Source: Clytia hemisphaerica (taxonomy: Eukaryota > Cnidaria > Hydrozoa > Leptothecata > Clytiidae). Taken from it: 64,000 nt of DNA. The stretch is from NCBI GenBank assembly GCA_902728285.1, contig CACVBU010000616.1, positions 1,611,209 through 1,675,208 on the forward strand, written 5' to 3'. A program made the translations under genes and the position numbers. Below, piece after piece: positions 31,076 through 42,700 of the stretch (within the stretch, counting starts at the first letter, position 1; each line of letters begins with the position of its first letter). The notes beneath the pieces were generated by a model. It did no database searches and was not told the DNA's origin. It worked only from the letters and a program-made list of their open reading frames with translations.

Positions 31076-33445
31076 GGAATTTGAAATAAGAAGGAACTCG
31101 GTCGAATTACATATGCGTGCTTATAGAATTAATTTATGCAATAAGTTTTCGGGAAAAAAACAGCAAAGATGGCAGAACATAAACAGATAACAAAATTGAA
31201 AAAACTCGAAACAAGCTGCACAGTACAGCACAGCAGTACACTACAGCATAATGGTTAAAGATGGCTAATACTTTTGGTGTAACAGTTCAAGACTTGGCAC
31301 AATGGGAAGAGGAATTACCTACCAGGATTTGCCAAAAAAATTGGGGTGGGGTGAGAATTTATGGAAGTAAAATAATAAAGGGAGTTTGAGAATTTTGGCC
31401 AATCTTATTAATACAAATATGGTCAGTCCTGTTTAAAAGAATAAATGTGATTGATGCCAAAAGTTTAGTTGGTAAAACTAGCAAAGTTTCATTGTAATGG
31501 CTGCATATATAATAATTTTGGTGGTGTATAGCTGTATAAAGCAAGTTTCCTTTAAAACAGATGTTCTGTAAGAAGGGGGGGGATAGAATTCGATCATAGA
31601 AAGGGAGATGTGTATATATAGGGGGTGAAATAAACCTGGGGTCCATACCCTCTGAGAACTATGTTTGCATAAACAGCCTTCTGACCGAGTCCCCCTTTCA
31701 CTAATATTATATAATTCAAAAAGCTAACAAGATGTGATGTGGATAATTTTAATATGGTGCAGTGAGAGCTACAGATCGAATCTGTGTTTGGCTGGACGTC
31801 TTTATGATTAACTTTATAAAAATACAGTCTGTATTGCAATAATTCTTTGATAAAAGCATAACAAGTGTGTGCATTTTGAAAAAATCTGCTCGCGAATATT
31901 ATTTTTTTAAGTTAGCTTATTTTAAAGCATTGCATGAAAATTAGTCTGGAGACCATAATCTGTTACAAAATATTTCTATCCTGTCAAAATCCCAACAACT
32001 GACACTGAAATACAGAGTATGGAATTATTGACTCAATTCAAATAACTTCAAATCACAAAAGAAAAAACCGTTATCTTTTCAAAACAATTTAAAAGCTTGC
32101 GTCACTTCTTGAAACAATAGAGCTGTTTGACGTCATACTTTTGTTTATCAAATCATAACAATAAAATATTAGCCAATCAAATTCTGCGATTGATTCTTGC
32201 ATCTTGTATAATTCCCGGCTACTATAACGTGTCTATACTTTGATATTTTTTTGAAACCACACAGTTAGAGAAGTCGGGTCTCCCAGCTACATGAAAATTG
32301 AAACCAGCAATAGCTCTTTGTCAGAAGAAATAACTATGCAGACAAAATTCTAGCCTATTTGGAAGGGTCTTTTCTATAATAAGTGTACTACTAAAGGGAT
32401 AATCAGATGGTTTGTAATATTTTGCATGTGGGAGATCCTTCTATTGTCCTGTAATAACCCATTTTAAAAAATTTCAAATTTTGATACCTCAATTTCGGAT
32501 AATTGTTACACAAAAACACTTTGAGGTTTTACTTGGCACATTTTGCGGAAATGATTTTCACGGTTGCCACCCACTTTTTGCTCAAACTCTTACATATTTC
32601 TAGAGGCTTTTGAGGATTTTTAGTATAAAGATTGAATTCCGTGGAACTAATTTTCGCAGTACTCTTTAGTGCTTAATTGTAAAGGGGGTCACTTTGCAAT
32701 TTTTGGGGAAAAAATTCCCCCAAAATCATTTTATAATGACCCCCCAATTTTATGAAATTTTCCTGAAAAAGTCCCAAGCGAAAACCTTCATTCTAGGGTT
32801 TTTTTGGAAAATCACCCCAAAATCACTTAATATTGACTTTACCCATTTTATGGATTTTCTCCCAAAGTACCAACTCCCCTAGTCCAGGAGCTGGAGCTCA
32901 ACTACTTTTTGCCTTTACTAATTCTGATGGGGGAAAAAGTCCCCTGCTTATTCCACCCACCCCTACAATTAAACACAACAGTAGAGACCCAAAAACGCAA
33001 AAATTAGTTCCACAAAAATTAGTTCCTGTGAAAAATATTGCTATTAAACTTGTTCTTGATCAGAGTGATTTATTCATCCATACTATATTGGCTCTTTTAG
33101 TTTAAAGTGTATTATAATTTCCTGGAATTCTGAGAATTGGAGTTAAGTAAAGAGATTATTCTGAAACAGTGAAAATCTTTAGATATTTCAATTATAGCTC
33201 TCCTCTTCGATAGATTTATTGCGACTATTCTCCATTTGCTGAACGAAAATTTAAAATCTTTGTAACATACATACATTTTTATCTAAAAACATAATATTTT
33301 CAAGCTGTAGATGCAAGGCAAACAAATATCGGACCATACAAAAACCAATCCATTACATTACTGTAGTTAAAAGTCAATTCCAAAATGTCAAATGGAAATG
33401 AAATAATTCGAGCAATGATCAATAGTTGACTTTTCTATAACTTAC
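31076..33445. other. Gene-less stretch with ATTAGTTCC repeats
   Basis: No coding sequence supported. GAACTAATTTTCGC at ~32645 and AAAAATTAGTTCC pairs at ~33000-33030 belong to a dispersed family also present at 38345-38395 and 62912-62965. 32690-32900 holds C-run blocks (ATGACCCCCC, AATCACCCC) of an unidentified repeat. Confidence 0.4.
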
Positions 33446-34124
33446 CTTAATAGTCCTGAAAGCTTTGTTTCCTTTAGGCATATGCAGTTCAAGTAAAGCT
33501 AATAGATCTTTCATTGCCTCGTCCGAAATCCGATGGCGTACTGTAAACCCTTTAAAAAGTAAAGAAAATAATTCTCAGACTCTTGAAAATGAGCCCCTTA
33601 ACGGCGGCAGATGATACTGGTCGGACTATTCGAGACCTAACTAGTGCCTAAAGCGCTAAAGCTAAAGCTAAAAATATAAAATCATATATACCTAACACAG
33701 AAGAAGCATGCTCTTTTATTGATATTTTCGATCCGTCAAATACCCAATCGTCATCAACAGGAAGTTCGTGTACCTCGCCGTCACTCTGATCACTTGAAGA
33801 ATTTGCCTCATCGTCATCTTCTTCTCTGAATTGAAGCGTCCACATAGTAGCTGCTATGAGTTGATCAATGTCATGTTCGATAGGAGCTTCGTTTGCTTCA
33901 GTTGCTTCAAGAGAATGATGATCTTCACACATTTCTGTGTAAGAGCCTGTCAGTCTATCATCAAGCTCATTTTGAGAAGATATTTCTGCTGTTAATAATG
34001 GTGGCTGCTGGTGCTGCGTTATACCGTGAGCATTCCTGTAGTACCGTTGAGCATTAAATTGTTTGGTAAATTTTGCAAAACATTTCAAACAGTAGAATTC
34101 TTCATTAAATTGTATTACGTCCAT
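33446..34124 (-). CDS. Two exons: degenerate C2H2 finger and Tnp2-like N-terminal region (partial)
   Basis: Exon 34124-33692 starts MDVIQFNEEFYCLKCFAKFT (an acceptor ACACAG lies nine bases upstream, so earlier exons may exist). The finger has C-x2-C, but the first histidine position is tyrosine (AQRYYRNAH). An acidic linker follows, and donor GTGTTAG|GTATAT ends in phase 1. Exon 33549-33446 continues in matching phase: GFTVRHRISDEAMKDLLALL, then ELHMPKGNKAFRTIK|GTAAGT. This HRxSDEAxxDLLxLLxLHxP pattern resembles the region before the core of EnSpm-type Tnp2 proteins (family recall). Later exons were not found. Confidence 0.6.
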
Positions 34125-34133
34125 TCTCCACGC

Positions 34134-35299
34134 TGTGTGATATTAAATGAAATACTTAATTTGTAATTTTGTAAATTTGCAAAATGACACACCCCCGAAA
34201 ACCGCGAAAAGTACGCGTTTTTCTAGTAATTAAGAATTCTGTCTCAGGCACACTTGTTTTTTCGAATGTTTTGAGCCCAGGTTTTCGGACTCTAAACATT
34301 CCATTTTTTGACGTCACTTTTAACTTTCGAAGCTCCTGCAGTAGCAAAATAATCGAATTTGCGTCAAAACACTTGAAAAACTTTTATTTTTCGAAAATCG
34401 TCAAAGTGGAACTCACTAAGAAACGGAATGACAAATCCCGGTTTTTGGTGAGGTGCTCGCTAGTCTCAGGCCGCCTCCCAGATGCGACCGGTGTGACACT
34501 TGAGAAAAAAATGAAACTAGGTACGAATTTGGTCTCCAAGAACCCGAGTTACTCGGGTAATAGGCAGTAATTTACTCGTCTTACTTGAGTTTTTGTTTAA
34601 AAAAATAAAGGCGCCCTTTTTGTCCTCATTTAATTTTCAATTAGTTTTTGAATTGAAGAGCAGTGGAATCCTGTATTGGAAAAGCTTCTGTTAGAAAAGG
34701 TAAGCTAATTAAGTTAAATTGTTGAACTGTATTTACATTACTGACTTTATAAAAGTCGGGTTTGCTGAAGTCGGACCATCTTTTATTCCAAGTTTACGAA
34801 TCAGGTCGTGTACATCAGTCAGCTGGTCAGTCACCTAACAAACAGAAAACCACAATACTCTACTATTATATGGCTTAGTGTGAATGAATTCAGTTGTTTT
34901 TTGATGATCGAACATCTGCACATGATGGTATTAAATGGTAATGACAGTAGTACCTGTGCTGTCTGATGTCTGATAGACAATAGATGTACCAAGAGACTTC
35001 TTAATATTTTTTAATATGAAAGAATTTCATCATGTCATTGTATCCAGATGGTTTAAATTGAACAAGTTCAAACGAAAATTACAATAGAACCCAGATGGTT
35101 TAAATTGAACAAGTTCAAACGAAAATTGCAATAGAACCAATCCAATGTTCAACAACAACAACAACAACAATATCTTAAGCAAACAAACTGTATACAACCT
35201 TTTCATGAAAGTTAGATTGCAAAATGGATTGGGAATGGCGTCAAAAATATTACATGACACAAAATAGAAAATGTAACTGCTGAAGCAATGTTAGATATA
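34134..35299. other. Gene-less stretch with small tandem duplications
   Basis: A 46-bp unit beginning CAGATGGTTTAAATTGAACA is duplicated at ~35046-35138 and followed by an AAC microsatellite at ~35150-35172. The 128-residue plus-strand frame at 34184-34570 has no motif or splice support. Confidence 0.45.
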
Positions 35300-35926
35300 C
35301 CGGGTGACCCACGAAAAAGTTCGGACGTTTCTCGGCGTCTTGAGGCCGAACAAATGTCCCAAAGTGCTTGGAGTTTTATTATTTAGAAAGTAGATATCCT
35401 AACTTAAAATCCGAGCCATTACTTTTTAAATTTGACGCACAAGTTCCCTAGTTATGAGCTTTTAAACTCAAAATTCACTTTTCGGAAAGTGTAAAAAACA
35501 GGTAAAAAAGAGGTATCAAATTAGGTATTTTTAGACGTTTTTGATATACAGTTTTTGAGAAAATTCCTTGAAAGTGCCAATTTTGATAAAAACTAGTCTT
35601 GGTTTAAACAAAAACTACTTTAAAAGGTGTTTTTGATAATTATTAATGTCATAAAACTCGTTAAATAAGTCAATTTATAAGAGATTTTCTAATTGATTGC
35701 ATTAATTTAATACCTCTTTTTTACGTGTTTTTTACACTTTCCGAAAAGTGAATTTTGAGTTTAAAAGGTCATAAGTAGAGAACTAGTTGGTCAAATTTAA
35801 AAAGTGATAGCTCAAATTTTAAGTTAGGATATCTACTTTTTAAATACCAAAATTCCGAGCACTTTGGGACATTTGTTCGGCCTCAAGACGCCGAGAAAGG
35901 TCCGAACTTTTTCGTGGGTCACCCGG
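35300..35926. mobile_element. 627-bp MITE with ~225-bp inverted repeats
   Basis: Ends CCGGGTGACCCACGAAAAAG and the inverse, each beside TA (35298-35299, 35927-35928). The arms pair over about 225 bp with scattered differences, for example GGACGTTTCTCGG against GGACCTTTCTCGG. The central ~170 bp is AT-rich and non-coding. Long-TIR mariner-type element by TA flanks (inference). Confidence 0.8.
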
Positions 35927-36775
35927 TATATGAGCTGAAACTAATGACTATTTGCGGAATCTATTTACCTACAAAACATTACAACTTTTTAGGAAACAGC
36001 CATTAATGGTATAAATGACAGGAAAAGCCATTGCCATATTGGACTTAAATTTCTCTTGTCTTATATTTGGTCAGCTGGTCAGAGCACCTAAAAGGAGCAA
36101 AGACTTATTCATTGCATTTTATTTTTCTTTGGTCTGCTTTGGTTAAAATGCCTGGCTATCACTTTTATATTTCTATCATCTCACATTACAATATGTTTAT
36201 AATATAATATAATATTTTCAGCTTGTTTTACCACTACTGAAGTATGGAGGTATCATAATTTAAGCTGTATATAATAATTAGTGATGCGATAGACCAGCCG
36301 CGTTCTCCATCCTAAAGGAGTGTTACTGTATATTTGTTTCAATATTCTTTTTTATGATATAGATAGGAGACACTCTTATGATTAGACAAAGAAGAATCGA
36401 CAAAACAATTTCTCAAATTTCTCTTTTTTTCTACCTTTAAGGGAAGGATTTTTTTGCGACTCACAAATTTAAAATTTAGAAGTTTCACGGAATTAAATTT
36501 TGCGGTTGAAAGAATTTTTTTATGTTTACAATACAGCCTATTTTGCCCTAAAAAGACCAATTGACTAACCTGAGAATATTTGCGTTTTGCCGATTTGGTT
36601 AATTAAGTTCTGTTTGGAAAAATAACACATGATTTAATGTACCTAACCACAAAGTTCCTGTCTGCCTATTTACATGTATAAATTTCAATGTCACTTCCAA
36701 GTAGGTCTACTTAATGTATATTACACCATTTGAGTGATTTAAGAATACATCTACATTGCAATTTCAGGTACCAAA

Positions 36776-39700
36776 ATGTCATTGAGCTGGGTAATCATCG
36801 ATTGGAGTGACAATACTGTGACATGTAATCCAACCAACGATAAAAAATTTTTTGGGGTGCCACAGCAACTGGGCAAGTGGAAGTTGGTAACAGTGTCTCA
36901 TGTAAAGAAGGATCCATTTGACGAGTTGAACGTATTTTTGGTTATGTTTACATTTTTACCTTTTTTAAGGGCCAACTACTTTTTAGCCCAAACAGTTTGC
37001 TGAACCCTGCCTCATATGTTACTATCAGATCATAAGAAAAAAAACCAGTTCTGGGCCAAGCACAAAGTACCAGATAGTCCTAAATATTTAAATTTTGAAT
37101 TTGATATTCTTTAAAAATTTATTCAATTACGATAACAATGTTTACAGCCATGAAAATAAGTAAAAGTTAAACGATATGTATATAATTTCTTTTTAGCCAC
37201 ACGATAAGAAGCCATTACATACTATGATCAGGTCTATCCATCAGGAAAAAGAAAAACCATAACCACAAAATCAAACAGAAAGTTTTTTCAGACTTTGAAA
37301 CTGATCTTGATCAGATCTTAACCAGCCCACTTCTGAAAAAAGCTCAGATGTAGATCAACGCTGTATGGATCCGAAGCAGGTAAATATATAAAGTGAATAT
37401 TTTATAGCATAGTTATTGTTATGCACAATTTTGCCTGTTTTATAACGATACTCAAAATTTTATGGAAATTATGGTTTTAGGCTATTTTCAAGAAATTTAG
37501 TCTTGGTTGCCCAGAGTATGGCAATTCTCCCAATCCATCTTTACATATTTCTTGCTAATATTTACTTCAGATTTCATTGGTTGTAAGATAAAAAACTGTA
37601 GTCCTTACCAAAAATCAATAATTAGTACTTGTAGAGAGTTTACATACCAACTTTTGATGTGCAATGAAGACTTGTTTTTGTCACTAGTTTGTTTTATAAA
37701 TGTTTAGTTATTTCCAAGAAAGCAACAATACAATGTTCTTCAAGAAGCCTTAGACAGAAGTCCATCGATACAGTAAGAAATTTATGGTTACTCAGTTATT
37801 AAGGTCTAAAACGTTTGTCAAATCAGTGATAGGTATTGATAATTTCAAAAGTAGCTTGACTATCAGCAAACTAGCTTGTTTAGAAATGCAATTTAGAAGT
37901 TCTAATATTAACATCATACTTGTGTTTTTTTAAGTTCACCTCAGCAACAAGACCAGCAACAACAAAAGTCACATGTTCAAGTGGTTCAAGCAGGGCAACA
38001 GAATAATAACACCAACAACAACAACAGATTTTCGGCTGCTTTTTTGATGCAGTCTCACAATAGTCGGTAAGTCCGAAAGATTATCTTTAAAGGCTTTTTA
38101 TACTTACAAGCAATTTTCCGATGTTGAAAGATTTTAATGTTACTTGGGAAACTTTATATATCTATCAAAACTAGTCATTTTGGCAGATTTCAAATTATTA
38201 AATATTTTGACAGAGCTTGAGATTTTGACAGGGTTCTTTGAAAATTTGCTTACTCTCTGTTTTGACAGAAATCCAACACTCCCAAATGGAAACCTCTTTG
38301 GCTTAGGAGATTACAGTCAGTAAGTCAATTCACAAATTATCATATACCTTATTGGAACTAATTTTCACTAAAATTAATTCCCGCAAAAATTAGTTTGAAG
38401 ATTGCACAATTCTATCGAGTTGGAAAAGGTTTTAAAAGAGATGGATAAGTTACCCGACACGCATTTTGTGCAGTTCTTCAAAAATGGTTGAAATTTAGCA
38501 AAATCAAAAACATGAACGAAAAAACCGACAAAAAGCAAGAAAAACAACCATTTGAAGAAGCTAAACAAAACCAAACATGCACTCCCACCTTCTGCTCAGA
38601 TGACGATGACCAAAACCGTCTAAAATGCCGAAAATGCCACCGCATGGTACACTACGAGTGCACACAATTACCGCTTTATCAGCTGCAAATTTTTGCCAAC
38701 ACTTATAACGAACAATATCTATGTCAGAATTGCGTGCGGATAACACGATCTCTAATGAGTAAAATTGGTGAGAACTCGTATCATATGATGCAGAGGGAGA
38801 TTGAGAAGAAGGACGACGTCATTAAAAAGCTCAAAAACCAGCTAGCCAAGAACCGCAGCCTTAAGAACGATATCGAAAACATCTTAACCAATAAGATGGC
38901 TGACTTTGAAATAAAAACCAAGCAGATTATAAAAGAAGAAATAAAGCAAACGACGAATTACATAGAGAAAACATCAGAAAAAACATACGCTGAAATAACT
39001 AAGAAACACAAGGATAATTTCAAATCAGCAGTGAGAGAACACCAACAAGAAAACAAGAATGAAGAAAGAGACATCGAATCAAGAAAACGAAATATTATTA
39101 TACATGGAATGGTGGAATTAGAGGTAGACAACAAAGAGGAACAACAGGAACAGGACAAAATAGATATTGAAGGTATACTAGGTAACATTGGCGTTCAAGA
39201 TATCAAACCGTCCCACCATCATCGCATTGGACAAAACCAAAAAGGGCTACATTGGCGTCCAATCAAGTTGATCTTAAAAAGTATAGAGGAAAAAGAACGG
39301 ATAATGCAAAATCTGCATAAGCTGAAACGATTCAATGAAATTGGTGGCTTTAGCATCACAGACGACTTCACCATCAACGAAAGAAAAATCATTAAAGATA
39401 TGTGCCAAAAGGCGAAAAAAATGAATTCAAAAAATGACGATTTCGTTTGGCATGTAAGAGGAAGCCCTAGAACAAACCTTCGCCTAGTTCGAAAATCTAA
39501 AACAAAGACCATAACAACGTCTTCTCTTCTGTCCATATCTTCTGGCGACTGGACGACAGATGAAGAATTAGACAATTTATAAATCTAAAATTATTTCGTA
39601 GAGGTCGATAGACCTGTGAAATATAATTCTATGAATAAAATGTTACATTATTTACTTTGTTATATCAAAATTAATAAACATTTTGCTCAAAGTAGTCTGA

Positions 39701-42700
39701 AAAGAAATTTAAGGCCGGTCTCCACTTTGGCCGAAATATGGAAACCTTTTTAACGTTTTCAGGCAAAAAGAGATGAATAACAGCTTACCTTGGTAAGTGA
39801 TTGCCAGCCACATTGCTCCGCATACCGGATCCAGTCTTCATGGGTCATCAGGAGAGAATGCGTTCCGTTTCGGGGCCTTCCTCTCGACGGTATCCATAAC
39901 GCACCGGCCCCCCTCACTGAAGTGAGTCCCAATCCAACTGGTTGTGGCTGGTTGATTTGTTGGTGACGATGAAAACAGTCATGTAGGTCCAACTTGCACA
40001 AGGCAATCGGTTGCCTACTTCACTGTCTTTCGTCTTTATCCCTCTTGCCAAAACTCGTCATTTCGCTTCAACCAAATCCAGTGACTTGCTTTCTCAGTTA
40101 CCTCTTCTAATTCCTTTATCGACTTGTTGATTGTGCGTTTGGGGAGGCCGATGTTGATGAGCCACTTCTTCAATCTATTGCCAACGAAACCTCTGCAGCC
40201 AACTTCTACTGAGTGATGAGTTGCGTCCCAACCTGCATCTTCGCATTTCTCTAGGAGCTCTTCGTAACGATCATCTTTTCGTACTTGAGCAGCATTGATA
40301 TTGTCCTCGTGGGGAACGGTCAATTCAACTAAGAACACAACCTTCTTTTCTGTGCACCAAACAACGATGTCAGGTTTTTTCGTAGTCGGGATGACGAAGG
40401 AACTCTGCTGCCCTGGTAAATCTGCTGAGATATTCCAGGTCCCTGTCCATCTTTTGTCATCAATCATTTTCTTGGCAGGTCGAATGAAGTCTTTTTGCCC
40501 TGGTCACACAAATTTGATTGAACCGCCGATTTTGGTCTTTTGAGGTCTTTTGCCATTGTTTATTGCATCAAGCTGCTTTGCGGTCACATCGAACAAGATT
40601 TTGAATACCTCGTTGTGTAACGGTTGAGGGCTAGAACACAGTTTGACAGAATATGTTTCATTGTTCCAGTTTTTCCGCATCGACATGTGTCATCAGTTGC
40701 CACTTTCCATCTGACAAGGTTTGCTGGGGATGATAACACATCATAAGTCGAACGAACAAGGAAGCTTAGACGTGACGTGCTCCAATTCCATATTTCGTTC
40801 CAGCTGATTCTCCGTTCAACAACATTCTCCTCCCACTTGGTCATCTGACCTTGCTGTGCACATTGAATGATGTGTAGTTCTCTTTTTTCTGCTTCCACAT
40901 CTTTAATTTGGTTGCAGACAGCAGCACGTCTTTCTTTTCTGTTCATTGAAGCAAAGGGCTTGAATGCGTTAACTCCAAGACCTTTCATGTCCGATTGTGT
41001 CGATCCAATAATGTCCTTATGCTGTAACGACGAGATGAGTTGGTTAGTTTCGTCTTCTGCATTCCATTTCCGTGCTGTGTGTACAGCTGGTGGATTACTT
41101 CGGATCTCAGTGTCTGCTGACTCTCGCAGCATCATCACCGTACGCACCTTGCCAGCTTTGTAGATTTCTGATATGGCTGTTAAGGGTAACTGCAGCGATC
41201 CTTTCTTCCGGTATAGAGCAGAAGTATTGGTCATTCGTGGGAGACCTATCCACCTTCTGATCTTGACATTACATTTCTGTTCCATTATGTCTACCCTGCT
41301 TACTGCTGTTTCATACATCATGAGTGGCCACGCAACTCTGGGATAAAGTCCGAACTGAAGACACCAAATTTTGTACTTCCCCGGTAGTTTAGTCTCGTCA
41401 ATAGCTTTAAGACCGTCCTCCAGCTGGCTTTGGATCTGCACACCTCTTCCTTTGTCATTAAGGTTTCCTTCGTACCAGCGACCTAAACTTTTTACTGGTT
41501 GCTTTTTTATAGTGGGCATCACTTCTCCTGATATTTGGAATTTCCGCTGCACTTGACGTCCTTTAGAGAAAGTGAGGCTGCGTGATTTTTTGGCTTTAAA
41601 CTTCATTCTGGACCATGTTATTAGTTCATCCAGTTTGTCAAGGACCTTTTGCATCTTATCATGTTCGCGAGTTAGAAGGGTCACGTCGTCCATAAACGCT
41701 TTTTTGGTGCTTGGACCTTGGCTGTCTCTTCAGTGCAATCTGCCGATCTGAGTATCATTTCCATCACAGCTATAAACCAGATCACAGAAATTGTACATCC
41801 AGCAGCAACCCCAACCTCCAACCGGTGCCACTCGGTTGTAAATGACTGGGTGGTAAATCTCATCTTGAATTTATCATAGTAGCACTTCATCAAATTCTTC
41901 ACTTTCACAGGTATATAGAAGAAGTCCATTGCTTTAATAAGAACAGCATGAGGTACAGATCCATATGCGTTGGCTAAGTCAAGCCATACAACGTTTAGGT
42001 CCGTTTTGTCTTTCTTTGCTTCCTGAATGGTGTCCCAGATGGCGAAAGCGTGCTCGATACAGCCAGGAATACCAGGGACTCCTGCTTTCTGGACGCTTTC
42101 ATCTATATATCCATTGCTTTGCAGGAAGCTCACCGCTCTCTTTGCAATTATCCCCATGAAAATCTTCCCTTCAACATCCAAAATTGAGATTGGTCTAAAC
42201 TGCCCGATCCTCTTTGACTCAGCCTCTTTAGGTAGGTAAATCCCCTCGGCTTGGCACCAGTCATCCATCAAGTTGCCCTCGCGCCAAAGCTCCCTCAGTA
42301 ACAGGAAGAGCCTTTGGCGGAGTCGATCACAATATTTGTACACTTTGTAGGAGACACCATTACCTCCTGGGGCGCTCTTGGCTCTCGCTTTCTTAACAAA
42401 CTGATCTACTTCCTTGCTGTTAAAGTCATTCAATTGGAATGCTGCCGGGTATTTCAGTCCATTTACATTAGGTAACTCGTCCTGCCGTTTGGAATCGCTG
42501 TAAACTTCATTTATGTGTTTGTCGAGCTCTACTTTGCTACACGTTAGTGTCCCACTTCTGGCTTCCGTAAACAACTTCTTAGCATACTCGTAAGGGTTCT
42601 TTAAGAAAGATTTACGAGCTTGCTGGCTTTCTTTCCTTCTTTCAGTGCGCCTAATATTGCGTTGGATTTGGCGGCACTTCAGCTTCAAGTCCTCATAGAG

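Noticed and set aside
31359-31839. Two overlapping minus-strand ORFs of 81-95 residues
   Set aside because: No recognisable motif, no acceptor or donor support; likely chance frames in AT-rich DNA.
34184-34570. 128-residue plus-strand ORF
   Set aside because: No motif, no splice context, and a composition typical of repeat-derived sequence.
39759-40001. 80-residue ORF downstream of the R2/NeSL-type element
   Set aside because: Lies in the 3' region of that element, in line with a 3' UTR; no domain.
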